Shown here: in pieces, positions 50,201 to 61,632 of the stretch | Numbering within the stretch: the stretch's first letter is position 1 | Layout of the letters: each line of letters opens with the position of its first letter | Source of the DNA: Coenobita brevimanus | Taxonomy: Eukaryota; Arthropoda; Malacostraca; Decapoda; Coenobitidae | Direction: 5' to 3' | DNA length: 64,000 nucleotides | Assembly (NCBI GenBank): GCA_032717465.1 | Contig: CM064732.1 | Span: forward strand, 20,001,242 to 20,065,241 | Notes under the pieces: model-generated | Told to the model about the DNA's origin: nothing | What the model saw: only the letters and a program-made list of their open reading frames with translations | Databases searched by the model: none | Translations under genes and position numbers: made by a program

Positions 50201-51055
50201 GAAAGGAATAATGGAGAAGGAAACAGCGGAGAAGCGAATAGCAAGTGACGGGATGATGGAGGAAGATATGGTGAGAAGGGAATGGTGGAGGAAAATATGG
50301 GGAGAAGGGAACGGTGGAGGAAGATATAAGATGGGAATGGTAGAGGAAGGAGTGCCTGAGCAATGGGTCGTGGAAGAAGGGTTAAGTGAAGAAAGGACTA
50401 GTGAAAGAAGAAATGAGAAGATTCTGGAAGAGGGAGTGGTGGAGAATGGAAAAGAGAGGAAAGCAATTATAGAGAAAGAAATGGTGGAGGATGGAGTGGG
50501 AGGAAAAGGAATGAAGGAAGGATGGTAGAGGTGGGTGAGTGGATAAAAGGGTGAATGAGTAGGTTAGTGAATGAATAAGTGGGTGGTTAGGTAGGAGTGA
50601 TTGGGTTGGTGGTAGAATGGTATTAGGTGAATGAATAAGTAGGTGGTTGGGTAGGGAGGGGTAATAAGCAGGTGTGTGAAAACGTAGATGAATGATTGGA
50701 GAAGGGGACTGAAAGAGCAGATGGGTGAATGGGAAGGTGAGTGTACGAGCAGACTGGTGAATGAAGTGGAGAGGGTATGAGTTGGTAGAAGAATGAGTAA
50801 ATGGGTGAATAGGTGGATTAGAGAATAAGTAGGTAGGGAAACGGATAGGGGACGGAATGGGTATGCCAGTGAATATGTAGATAAGTGAATAAGTAGGTGG
50901 GGAATTGGGTAGATGGGGAATGGGAAGATAGGGGAATGGATAGGAGGGTCGTGGAGAATGAGTGAATGGTAAGGTGAGTGAGAGGGTAGTTGAGTGAAAA
51001 ATACATGGGCAAATGGGAACGTGAGAGAATAAATAAGTATAAAGTATAGAAAAAC
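50201..51055. repeat. Purine- and GT-rich degenerate minisatellite
   Basis: Units like GGAATGGTGGAGGAAGATAT at 50210-50520, then GGTGAATGAATAAGTAGGTG-like units to about 51040. Frames across it are compositional. Confidence 0.7.
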
Positions 51056-51720
51056 GTAAAAATGGAAGCTTTAGCAGCACCTGCTGCCAGCAGGTCACTC
51101 TGCATACCTTTCCATTCTGTCTCGGTGTCAGACCTCTTTCCTGCCTTCTCAGCGCTTCTTGCTCAGCCCTGCCACACCTGCTGGTCCTCAGCTACCAGTG
51201 ATAAATTTCATGCCGTTAAAACCCTTGTGATACCTTGGTCCGCCTCTAGTTATCGTACTCGGCGTTGGGAAACGGCGTGGCAAGCCTCAGTATTGGACAT
51301 GCCCGTCTGACCCATGGTCATTTGATATCTGAAGATTCTCCTTCACTTTATTTTCTAATTGTGACTCAACCTTGTCAGGTTGTCATGGTGTTCTAGACTG
51401 CTCACTTTACAGTGCTGTTCATCGCCAGTTTTTTCCTTCTCTATTTTGTCTTGGCCGTCGCCCTGTTCTACCTGAGATTTTAAGGGAATCCCAAACCATT
51501 TCCATGGACCGTTTAATATTACTTGTTTTTACCCGTACTAGTCTTTTGCGTAACATTTGATTTAATACTTTCTCTCCTAGGGCCTATTTTTCTAAACTAT
51601 ATCTTATCTGCAGAGTGTCTTGTTCTTCTTTTATTGTGTTTTAACATTTCTTGGCTTTCTCTTTTTCTATTTTCCCGTTTCTGTTCCATTGATAGTCATA
51701 TATCTGTGTTGAATTTGCAC
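51056..51720 (+). pseudogene. Degraded LINE Pol C-terminus (RNase H-associated tail)
   Basis: Frames read KFHAVKTLVIPWSASSYRTR, then in another frame LSIGHARLTHGHLIS, then LSGCHGVLDCSLYSAVHRQF with FFPSLFCLGRRPVLPEILRE. This order (KLR.VKP...PW, R.RIGHTRLTHGHL, zinc-knuckle-like cysteine block, terminal helix) is typical of the C-termini of I/Jockey-group LINEs common in decapods. Frameshifts near 51280 and 51370 make it non-functional. Confidence 0.6.
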
Positions 51721-51824
51721 CATATGGTCTTTTATGATTGGCACTAGAAATCCGTTATTCAGTTCAGTATAAGTGTAAAAATACGTAGTGCGCTTGGCTG
51801 TTGTTGAATAACCCAGGTCTGTCT

Positions 51825-52125
51825 GGCCGAGTAGACCCATCAACCGCACGTATGCAGTTGCCCCCGCAGGATCATCCCACGCAGTAAACCAATGTTCCCA
51901 TGCAGCAGACAGTGTCTCACCACAACAAGGCGCGGGGAAGTGTGGAAGTTTGGTTCCAGGATGGATGCCTCATTTACGTGTCTCCACCCAATTAAAAGGA
52001 GCACCATAGCAGATTCCTTGTCACCCCAGTATCTGGTTATATGGTTTCCATCCAGCACTGCAACTGGTTTTCTAAGTCAGAGGAAACCATTAGGCTTCTC
52101 ACTCAGTGTAGAGCCTGAAGTGGAA
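51825..52125 (-). repeat. Divergent R1-related repeat (copy F)
   Basis: Opposite-strand partner of copy E (18665-19034). It shares the GGTTTTCTAAGTCAGAGGAA-type block, ATCTGGTTATATGG and GGATGGATGCC. Confidence 0.5.
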
Positions 52126-52851
52126 TGAAGGATAATAAATGTAACAGGATGGATGACTAGAGAGGATGGCAAACGCAGGAAAATAATTGATAAATGTTAA
52201 GGAAGGTACCGGTAGGTGGCACTACATCAAGTGACTTGATTATTTCTGTGCATGGTAGAAAAAGTAAGTATTAAAGTGGACAGCAGAACAAATGAGTGAG
52301 AACCAGTATTATAGTTCTCATATTCCATTAAATGAAGGTGGAACACAAAGACACAAACAATATGAAATGGAACCAGGAGAAAGCAAAAGAAGGGATGGCT
52401 TGGATGAAATCTTATGGTGGGCATGAGATGATCCTGAAAGTTTGTGCGAGAGGGGAGGGGAAAGCATGGCGAGGGGAGATCAGTTTCTGAAGAGGGGGGA
52501 AATCAGAATCAACACTCTCAGGCTTTTATATTCACTCTCAGCAGAATAAATTTCTTTGGTGGTAGGTTACTCGGAACAGAATAATAGAGCTGCCCCGACC
52601 ATGAGGTGGATAATGGTATCATACTCTTTTTTTACACTAATTTGGTCTAAACCTGCCATCTCCCCGTCATGACCACTGGGTTGCACCTTTATAATAACAA
52701 TAGAAAATGATGTTAGTTAAGCTGAAGTCCGATGGAAAGGATGTAGAGTCGTGGGACTTTTTTTTTTTTTCTTCTGTCAGTGAGCTACGCGAAATAAGTT
52801 ACAGAAGGAGGAAATTGTGGACCAAATTAGAATAAAAAGAGCTTATAGAGT
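52126..52851. other. Intergenic, nothing recognised
   Basis: No coding signal; T run near 52760. Confidence 0.55.
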
Positions 52852-52947
52852 ACACTCAGGATTTTATGATGCACTCTCACATTAAACCGTCTGACGTTAG
52901 CTAGAAAAGTGTAATAATTTTTTCACCATGAAAGAGACAATATAAAA

Positions 52948-53020
<73 letters not shown>

Positions 53021-53138
53021 TGTATTAACACTCAGGATTTTATGATGCACCCTCACATTTATTAAATCATCTTACGTTAGCTAGAAAACAGTGTAATATT
53101 TGTTTCATAATGAAAGAGACAATAATATTGGCAGACAT
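52852..53138. repeat. Direct duplication flanking an (AT)n array
   Basis: The block starting ACACTCAGGATTTTATGATG occurs at 52852-52950 and again at 53028-53130 (period 176), with (AT)n at about 52952-53018 between. The copies differ by scattered substitutions and small indels. Confidence 0.88.
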
Positions 53139-53519
53139 TAAGGATCCTGTGACTCCTTTGCTAAATAAGATCATGCGGCGGTAGCTGCAGTATGATAACA
53201 AGGTATATCCCGGCCATGGGAAGGTTAAATTTGGAGGTTAATGTGAAAGAGCAGGGCAAAACTGAAGGCGAGGGAAGACCTGATACTAACGGGAGCGGCG
53301 CGTATAAAGATAGGAAGAAAGAAAGAGAAATGAAAGTGGAAGATAAAAATAACAGTGATACGAAGACATTTTTACCACTCAACATGACTACAATTTTGTT
53401 GTATATGCTTGTTTTGAACCAAACAATATTATTTGCTGTAGAAGAGATCCTGGTTGTAAAATGGTTAAAATGAGATTGTAATCATTACGGTTTATATATA
53501 CAGTATACTGTATATATAT
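53139..53519. other. Intergenic; short frame without motif
   Basis: A 93-codon plus frame (53192-53473), lysine- and glutamate-rich, with no recognised domain. Not called as a gene. Confidence 0.45.
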
Positions 53520-54019
53520 CCATCATCTAATCCTACGTTGCCCCATGAGGAGCGTAGGAGCCCGGGGCTAGGAAAGTTGGTCCTGCCATTTAAGATGAGT
53601 GACCAGCCTCACTCATCCCTGAGTGGCATTACGTGAGCAATAAACCCCAACCAGCCCTTGGATATAAACCTTCACCGGCTCAATCCGACTGGAGCACCTT
53701 TATTACCCACTAAACCACCAGGAGCCAAAATTTGGTTATATGGTTACCACCCAGCGTAGTAAATGGTTTCCTGGTGTACAGGAAATCATTTGGCTTGTCA
53801 CTCAGTGTAGAGTCACCTACAGGCAGAAGGAAGAGGAAAGAATGAAAGAAAGAAAGAAAGAGGGAGTGTAAAGTCACCCGCAGGCAGAAGAAAGAGGAAA
53901 GAATGAAGGAAAGAAAGACGGAAGAGGATGGATGGAAAAAAGGATGGAGGAGAGGAAAAGGCAGACACCCGAGAGCAGCACTACATCAAGTGAGTGTATG
54001 GTAAGCGTCCCCACCTACC

Positions 54020-54021
<2 letters not shown>
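53520..54021 (-). repeat. Dispersed repeat R1, copy C (full length)
   Basis: Reverse complement of copies A and B, with a tRNA-like module on the minus strand (TGGTTTAGTGGGTAATAAAG, then GAAGGTTTATATCC). The purine-rich internal segment is duplicated (AGTCACCTACAGGCAGAAGG, then AGTCACCCGCAGGCAGAAGA). TATA-rich DNA on the left and (AT)n on the right. Confidence 0.78.

Positions 54022-54083
<62 letters not shown>
54022..54083. repeat. (AT)n microsatellite
   Basis: Pure AT, 62 bp. Confidence 0.98.
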
Positions 54084-54087
<4 letters not shown>

Positions 54088-54349
54088 TACACACCCCAAG
54101 TGAAAGTAAATATACCTCCAGTGAAGCTAAAAGATCTAGGAACACTGAGATTGGCGTAAAGTGGAAAGTACTATACATAATCTGGCAGTAGAGATTATGG
54201 TGCTGTGAGAGACGAGGTCAGTGACTAAGAAAATGAGACCCGAAGAAACGGCTAGGTGGAGATGTAAATCTCTTCAGTGCTATTCGCTCACTTCCAGAGA
54301 AGTTAAATGATAACTCAGAGAAACACCCACACCCAAAAATGTGATGCTG

Positions 54350-55140
54350 TTTTTATTTAACCTGTGACCTTGAGCTTCGACAAATTAATTTCAATATTAA
54401 ACTGATTCATTCTTGTTTAATCCTTAACGCTCCCACGAAGTATGGTTCAGACCAGACCAGGACTGTCATCTAACTGTGCCCTATGACCTCAGTCTTTGGC
54501 ATTTATCTGACCTTGACCTTTGGCTAATTATTCTCAAAATCAAACATTTTCGTTCTTATTTTAGCCTTAACCATTCCACAACTATTAGTTTATATATGGC
54601 GAAATCCGTTCGTTGAAACAATCTGACAGTTTTTACGTCTTGGGTGATTTTCACTTCATTCATCAAATTTCATCCACTTGATTTCAGTATTCCCTTTAGT
54701 AATGTCTTCACATACACACACATGGGTCACACTTTGACATTGTTCTGTGACCCTAGCCTTTGTCTGTTAGTTCTGAAAATTGTATTCCATGGCCTTTGTC
54801 TTAGCCTAAACGCTTCCACTAAGTTTAGTTCAAATCAGCTTAAAACTGAGTGACTTTACCGGGAGCCATTGGCCTTTGAGATCTCACTGTGAAATTGACC
54901 TTTGACTGATTGTTCAAAACTATTTGAGTTGTTAGCAAATACAGACACTAGGCGAACTTTCACTTACACCTGTGACCTTGACCTTCGACTGGTTGTTCTT
55001 AAAACCGATTTATTTCACTTTTTCTTTACCCTTAGCGGTTCACCCCAAGTGTGATCTTCGTTGGGTAAGTTGAGTGTAAAAGTTAGCATTTGACCGCCCT
55101 GTGACCTTGACCTTTGACCTATTGTAATAAAAAAAGCAGT
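54350..55140. repeat. Dispersed TGACCTTGACCTTTGAC repeat block
   Basis: CTGTGACCTTGACCTTTGAC or close variants recur at about 54361, 54510, 54750, 54895, 54969 and 55100, separated by related AT-rich spacers. A degenerate tandem repeat of the kind seen in marine invertebrates; non-coding. Confidence 0.65.
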
Positions 55141-55220
55141 TTCCTCTATGGTGTGGGCCCTTAACCCTTCGACAGACATTGGGTAAAACCGGAGAGAGGC
55201 TGTTTGAGTTATTTTGTAAA

Positions 55221-55221
<1 letters not shown>

Positions 55222-55280
<59 letters not shown>
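55222..55280. repeat. (CA)n microsatellite
   Basis: Pure CA, 59 bp. Confidence 0.98.
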
Positions 55281-55282
<2 letters not shown>

Positions 55283-55734
55283 CACTGAAACTTAAGCCCC
55301 GCTCTTGTTTCGCTAATGTAGTTGTCATTCAGCTATTTGGTATACCTGCAGCGAAATACCGGTGCTAGATGGTCTCCACAATATAATAGGTGATGTTGGC
55401 AACATCAAACCTGCCGGGCTGACGTGACTTACTCTCACCTGAATAGTCATCTGGGATTCACTAAAATAAAGTACTAATGAAAATGTAACCATGAAAGGCT
55501 TAAATGGGACGCTTGGTGATCTAGAGGTGTTAGGTGGTAATCAGGGTGAAAATTAAGTACTACTATGGACATTAGTAACGAGACGATTCCCCACAATAAA
55601 TAACAAGACAGTGAACAATGATTTTCGGTACATAAGATGACAGAATTACCGTAGTGACTGGAATAAGACAAGGGTAGCAAAGAACAAGCTCTCCACCGCC
55701 CACCAAACCCTCCATCCGAAACCAGCAGGAAAAA
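55281..55734. other. Intergenic, nothing firm
   Basis: The minus frame at 55474-55755 overlaps the LINE fragment but has no recognisable motif of its own. Confidence 0.5.
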
Positions 55735-56045
55735 GTAAGAGGGAACACCACTCACCCTAACATTTTATCAACTATTGATGTTATTCTTACCGGACGATAA
55801 TTCGACGCAACTGATTTGTCATCTTTTTATAAAAAATGGGTTCTACATTCGTTGCCCTCCACGCCTCTGGACCTTCTTTTGATCCTAAGGATTTATTATA
55901 TAACGTAAGTGGTTGACATAATTCTTATCTGGCTTCCTTTACAATTTTTGCATATATATCTTCCGGACCTGGCGATTTTTTAGGTTTACCTTATTAATTT
56001 CTTTCAATGCTTCCTCCATATTACTGGTCATGTGGTGAGATTATT
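55735..56045 (-). pseudogene. CR1/Jockey-type LINE reverse transcriptase fragment
   Basis: The minus strand reads EALKEINK, KSPGPEDIYAKIVKEA, LYNKSL, then PEAWRATNVEPIFYKK and a shifted SVASNYRP-like block. These match the RT N-terminal blocks (K.PGPDGI, W..A.V.PI.KKG, NYRP). It is truncated before motif A and contains an in-frame stop, so it is a dead fragment. Confidence 0.65.
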
Positions 56046-56114
56046 GGAGCCCAACAAATTCTCGAAATATTGTGTAAGATTATCAAAATCTTTGTACGAA
56101 AAAATGAGATATGA

Positions 56115-56450
56115 AACAAACGGATTCTGGGATCGAATGCAAATCGCCTGCCAAAATATGTTGTTGGATAAAGTACAAGTTACCTACAAACCATATTTGA
56201 AGAAAACTTGAGAAACTCTTCGGAATTCATTAGACTAGTTTCACAAAAACCCGATTCATATTAAAACTAAAGCATTCGGAGGCCGAATGCTAATCGCCCT
56301 CCAAAATAAAGTATATTTTTGGATAAGGAGCAAGTTGCCTGCAAACCAAATATGATGGAAATTTGCAAAACTCCACGGAATTCAGTCGCCGCGTTCCGCA
56401 AAAAGTAAATCCATATTAAAAAATCTTATGGCGGCTGGCATTCGGTCGTC
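56115..56450. repeat. Two-unit tandem repeat, period about 160 bp
   Basis: Units at about 56121-56277 and 56278-56445 share CGAATGC-AATCGCC, a TTGGATAA...GCAAGTTGCC block, CGGAATTCA and ATCCATATTAAAA in the same order. Confidence 0.7.
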
Positions 56451-56557
56451 TTTGATCATATCCTCACCAAAAGTAATAAGTTTCTGCACATCCACATAGT
56501 TGCTATTTCCTGAAGATTTGGTGAAAATTCATACACAACTCTTCTAGATATGTTGGG

Positions 56558-56559
<2 letters not shown>

Positions 56560-56608
<49 letters not shown>
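56560..56608. repeat. (CA)n microsatellite
   Basis: Pure CA, 49 bp. Confidence 0.98.
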
Positions 56609-56610
<2 letters not shown>

Positions 56611-56932
56611 CCAACCAATAAATACTAGACTGCCTCACCTTGCTAAAGGGGAGAAATGAAAATTGCTGTCTGCAGTAGTGGACTGACTACTAAAGTGGAA
56701 AAAGCTGCATGGAAAAATCCATAAGGAGCTTCTGTACAGTCAAGTATTTAAAAGGGCTTTGCTAACGTGAATTATCTTGTGGATTATCATATGAGTTCGG
56801 TAGAGTGAACCACCTTGCTTATGAAACTCCTTAGGGATTGAATAGGTGATTGTACCCGTGTCACATGGATACTCCTGGTTCTATAACGAAGTACAGTACA
56901 AAACTACTTAGCAGATGCAGGACCACAGGGCC

Positions 56933-57121
56933 TTAACCCACTGGATCCCAGGGGTGCTGGGCGAGGCATTGCACTGGGAGGGCACTAAGCGTACCGCCCT
57001 CCGCCTATCGGCTCATGGTCGCGAAGCTCATAGGTCCCTACCCGGGGGTTACCTACTTTATAAAGACGTGAAAAATCCCAGATCTCTCCAATATTCCGGA
57101 CACTGGGCTCCAATGGGTTAA
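56933..57121. mobile_element. TTAA-flanked MITE, copy 1 (189 bp, piggyBac-like)
   Basis: TTAA, then CCCACTGGATCCCAG, through to CTGGGCTCCAATGGG and TTAA. TTAA target sites with termini starting CCC are characteristic of piggyBac-type DNA elements. GC-rich interior, no coding capacity. Confidence 0.72.
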
Positions 57122-57145
57122 AGAGACCGATAGGTTTGCCAGTCA

Positions 57146-57334
57146 TTAACCCATTGGATCCCAGGAGTGCTGGGCGAGGCATTGCACCGGGAGGGCACTA
57201 AGCGTACCGCCCTCCGCCTATCGGCTCATGGTCGCGAAGCTCATAGGTCCCTACCCGGGGGTTCCCTACTTTATAAAGACGTGAAAAATCTCAGATCTGT
57301 CCAGTATTCCGGACACTGGGCTACAATGGGTTAA
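57146..57334. mobile_element. TTAA-flanked MITE, copy 2 (189 bp)
   Basis: Same length as copy 1 and differing at only a handful of positions. Own TTAA on each side (57146-57149 and 57331-57334), ends CCCATTGGATCCCAG and CTGGGCTACAATGGG. Same orientation, 24 bp after copy 1. Confidence 0.75.
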
Positions 57335-58159
57335 TATGAGACTTTGGAAAGTCTAGGAGAGAGGAGCACCTCGTTCCCAAAAATCCTAATCTAGTGAATG
57401 ACGGACAGGGTCCCTACTAGAAATGCATTCCTCATCTAACGATGAAACTGCTGGACTCAGAAGATAATGGGCAGAAAAGGAAGGAATGAAAGCTAAATTC
57501 TTTGCAGAGCTGGGTGAACAATAAGTGGATTTGACGAGTAAAAAATATATAGCAAGGCTAAGAAAGTAACGAAAAGAAAAGGAGAGAAAACTGATAGTAA
57601 TGAAAAACATAGGCAATACTGCAACCTTCCACCTGACCAAGCACATACACCGAACAACCCTGCACACCCAAGCAAGCGCATAACTGCCCTCACCTCCCCC
57701 CTCAATCCTTTCTCTTATGGGTGGGCGTAAGGAAAACGCCTTGAGGACATATAACCTTGACCCTTCAGATTCCCTGCGTAAGTCACACTGAAATCTCTGG
57801 ATTTTTTACCTATTCATTATTTATAAAAAAAATATACTTGAGACGCAGCATTCTACCTATCAAAAGACACCAGTTCACTGTAAGACACATAACTATGTTT
57901 AATTTCATGACTCTATGGTGAATACTTTCTGAGTTCTGGCCTGGAAACGAAATTGCTATTCCCAGCCAGCCGCCCTGCCGCCCAACTCTACGGACGGATA
58001 CCTATTGATCCCTGTGATAACAACACCCACCTATAACAGCACAGCTGAAGGACCTACAAGAAATATAAGGTAGTGACGCGAAATTTCTGAAAAAAAAGTC
58101 ATATGAAGAATAGGAAAAGCTTCAGTGGCAGAAGAATGCAATATGGAAAACAGCGGCCT

Positions 58160-58164
<5 letters not shown>
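57335..58164. other. Intergenic, nothing recognised
   Basis: No coding motif or repeat match seen. Confidence 0.55.
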
Positions 58165-58231
<67 letters not shown>

Positions 58232-58844
58232 AGAAGAGAAGGAAAAGGGAAAAGAAAGAAAGTGGCCTGTCTGTGTAGGAGTTTGAGCTGGAGCAGGAGG
58301 AGGAGGAGGCGATTTTGGAGAGGATAGGAGAGATACCTGAGTGTGGAGCCGATATCTGAGGAGGGAGGGGGATATTGTCCATGGGTGATGAAAAGTGGGG
58401 AAGGGGGAGGGGGCTTCAGAAGTTTTGGGGAAGGGGGATTTCAGAGGGGATTGTGTGGTCGATATTAGGGCCTTGAGATGGCTGGGAAGAGGGAGGGTTG
58501 GCGGGGGTGAATATGATAGAGGGGAAACAGGATAACGTGTGTGAAAAGAGGACGAGGGACTGGCACTACGAAAAAGTAACAGAGGTGAAATATTATGGGA
58601 TGAAGAGAAGTATCGGTGAAAGAGATGGAAGACAGTGCAACATGTGCAAAAGAGATAGGACAATAAATAAAAGCAAGACAAGACAACATCTGAAAGAGAG
58701 AGAAACATGACAGAATTAGTAAGAGGCAATGCAGCGTGTTTAAGAATGGGTAATAGGGCAACATATGTCAGGGATGGAGACTGGCCACCATGTGAAGGAG
58801 TGAAATAATTTAAATCTATTAAACAATTAATAACTCTCCTGACC
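58165..58844. repeat. (GA)n(GACA)n and purine-rich flank
   Basis: GA repeat to about 58209, GACA units to about 58230, then G/A-rich sequence to about 58840. Minus-strand Ser/Pro/Leu frames are compositional. Confidence 0.85.
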
Positions 58845-58925
58845 AAGATTTAAATGCTCCCGCGCAGTACAAAGGTACGATGTTACTACTGAGCTAAGAA
58901 AGATACTATACTCGACTGTTGGCAA
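58845..58925 (-). mobile_element. tRNA-like SINE head (family shared with 62735-62822)
   Basis: The minus strand has CTTAGCTCAGTAGTAACATC (A-box-like), CCTTTGTACTGC and a diverged B-box region GAGCATTTAAATCTTGG. The CCTTTGTACTGC core and GGCCAGGA-like end recur at 62735-62822. Confidence 0.4.
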
Positions 58926-59550
58926 AATGGGTTTTTATATATCTCACTCGATTATTCTTCTCTCCATTGATAATTATTGTGGAGAGTTTTGAACAAATTC
59001 GCATATATAATATGTAACTCTGGAGGCCACGATCAGAGATACGTAGAACCGAAACCTGCAGCCGATCATCGAGTGTAAGGACAATGACGTGGGTATGTCA
59101 CCTAGGAACGCCAACAGCCGAGACAATGACATCTCATATTCTAAACGACTATCAATAAGTGTAATAAAAACAGTGGAACTTAACCCACTCATTACAAAGG
59201 CATATATTGAAATGAAAAATAGTATTTCATATGATTTTTATATATTTTTTGCTGCTGAACTCAAGAATGAAAGAAAAGTTTCTCCATCACGTAACATTTT
59301 TTTCAAAAAACACTTTTATTTTTCATTTAATTTTTTTTTTTATAATCATTTCGCACTCTATAATTATTTATACATGAATATTTTATAACACTGATAAAGT
59401 GTTTGAATAGTATTTTCTAATACTAAAACCCTTGTTTAAAACAACACAGTTATTTCATTTGATAATAAGCCAGAATATAGCTGGAATACAACGCAGTAAT
59501 GAGTCATACCAGTATTGGATTGCAGCAAACATATCTCAGTGTGTCTCTGT

Positions 59551-59813
59551 TATAGCCGCCGCGCACGACTTTGAGGTTGTCATTATTGTAACCTGGCAAC
59601 CTACCATTCAAAAGTGCGTCCAATTTCGTATCATATTTTACACGAATCATATTGTTATGCACGAATGTATTATACATGAATATTATTGGATCCGAACATA
59701 TTATACACTAATCACATGCGTCTCATATTATACACATAATCAGACGCACTTTTCAATGATAGGTTGCCAGGGCACGATAATAACAACCCTCAGAGTCGCG
59801 CGCCGTGACTATA
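59551..59813. mobile_element. Fold-back MITE with arms of about 70 bp
   Basis: The left arm from TATAGCCGCCGCGCACGAC and the right arm ending in the complement of TATAGTCACGGCGCGCGAC pair over about 70 bp, including AACCTGGCAACCTACCATTC versus its near-complement. An AT-rich loop holds ATTATACA words. TATA at each edge suggests a TA target. Confidence 0.75.
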
Positions 59814-59943
59814 GTCGACTAGTGTACTTGTGAATTACTTTTATTGGAGTGTTATTTTTCTTTTAATCACTGTGATATATATTGAAAATCGTGGTGTTTT
59901 ACTGAAGAAGTAGTGATATTTATTGATTTTTTTTTCTTTACAG

Positions 59944-60279
59944 GTAAATTACAATTTTGTTGTAATCTTAACATTATTTTGGAATCCAGACGGTTGCGTG
60001 AACAGTCTTGATCGTTTATGCTACATTTGTGGAAAATTTATAGTGAAAAAACAAAGACAGAACATAACAAATTTTGTTAAAAAAGCTTATTACATCTACT
60101 CTGGAATAAAACGTGGTGACAAGGACAAAGGGTGGGCCCCTCACAGTGTCTGCTCTGTTTGTGTTAAGAAACTTAGACAGTGGACAAAATGTAATAAGAA
60201 GGCTCTTGGTTTTGGTATTTCGATGATATGGAGGGAACCCCCAGATAATAGTAACGATTGTTATTTTTGTTCATGCTGA
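59944..60279 (+). pseudogene. N-terminal cysteine-motif segment of copy B
   Basis: Frame from about 59944 (after a TTTCTTTACAG acceptor-like sequence) to a TGA at 60279. Cysteine pairs are CYICG near residue 24, HSVCSVC near 75 and CYFC near the end, with WAPH and MIWREPP between them. It probably bound zinc. If the acceptor was used, an upstream exon would be needed for the start; alternatively translation began at the in-frame ATG at 59923. Confidence 0.55.
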
Positions 60280-60880
60280 ATTCGTGGACACCTCTAAAAA
60301 AAAAAAATAGAAAGAAATTGTTTATTCTAGTCTTCCATCAGCAGTAAGACCTCTACCACATAGACCTGATCTACAAATCCCTACTCCGTCTGATAGTCTT
60401 GATTATGTGGAAACTCACTCAGAGGAAGAAAGTGCTGCACTAGACAATGAAGAATTTGTCCCTACGTGTTTATGCAATGAGCCACAGCAATTCCCTCAGG
60501 ATGAACTTAATGATTTAGTGAGAGACGTCTGTCTCCCCAAAGATGCTGCAGAGCCCTTGGGGTCCCCATTAAAAGATAAAATCTTTTTCCATTCAGACAC
60601 AACATTCCTTTGGTATTGAAAAAGATAAAAAGAATTTGCACAACATATCAAGAAAGGTGGGTCCTTGTATTGCACTGACGTAAGAGGCCTAGTGTAGAAA
60701 CTTGGCAGAGATTATAATGCAGACGAATGGAGATAATTTATAGACTTATTTAAAAGAAGCCTGGAAGGGGTACTTCGTCATAATGGTAATAAATATGCAT
60801 CAGTACCTGTTGTTCATTCTGTGCAGTTAAAAGAAACGCACCAGAATTAGGCAAATCTTCTAGAGAAAATCAGTCACAAT

Positions 60881-61632
60881 TGGTGCCAGGTACAACAATC
60901 CTCGCCTGGCAGCAGTTATTTTAATGCTGTTAAATATTGACTCATTTCTGCCATTAAGAGTAGTGCACACTTAATGTCTATGGTAATGGCACAAATGTTT
61001 TCAAGTTACGCCCTCTGAAAATCCGTGATCTTGCATTTGACCTTTCAAGGTCCCTCAAGGTCAAAGGTCATGCTACCAAATGAAAGCCCATACGATACTT
61101 CCTAAATCTTGGTAGTAAACATCTCTATCTTCAGAGAGTTTCGAGTTATAGCCCCCTGAGTATCCGTGACCTTGAGTTTGACCTTTCAAGATCACTTACT
61201 GTCAAAGGTCAAGGAACCAATTAAAAAGTAATATGGGATTTCCTGTATGTTGATAATACTAAATATCTCTCTATCTTCAACCAGTCTCAGGTTATAGTCC
61301 CCTGAATATCCGTGACCTTGAGTTGACTTTTCAAGGTCAAAGGTCTTGGTGCCAAATGAAAGCCCATATTACGAGTTCCTGTATATTCCTAATAGTTAAT
61401 ATATATCTTCAACCGTTTTCAAGGTATAGCCCTCTGAAAACGTGTGACTTTGATTTTGACCTTTCAGGGTCACTTGATTACCTCCAAATTTTAGCCACTT
61501 TCTTTAGGGACTAGTGCCCACCCGTCCTGAAAATTTCATGTAATTTAATTCGGGCGTTTTTCCATAATGTTGCTAACAAACAAACAAACTCGACCAAAAA
61601 CAATACCTCATCGGACTCCTTCCAGGCAAGGT
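60881..61632. mobile_element. Non-autonomous element inserted in copy B, with 3-bp duplication AAT
   Basis: Copy A reads continuously through ACAATGAACACC. Copy B has ACAAT, 752 extra bases, then AATGAACACC, giving a duplicated AAT (60878-60880 and 61633-61635). The right end reversed reads ATTACCTTGCCTGGAAGG, then GTTTGTTTGTTAGCAACATT, like the element at 40553. The left end has CCTCGCCTGGCAGC. The interior (about 60990-61470) is about three to four repeats of 140-150 bp with TGACCTTTCAAGGTC and CAAGGTCAAAGGTC. Confidence 0.8.

Noticed and set aside
50016..50528. Open frames crossing the N gap
   Set aside because: They exist only because N codons are read as unknown residues.
58031..58846. 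271-codon minus-strand frame
   Set aside because: Low-complexity Ser/Leu/Pro from the GA tract and its purine-rich flank; no recognisable domain.
59432..59833. 133-codon plus-strand frame
   Set aside because: Mostly the fold-back MITE and its flank, with no protein motif.
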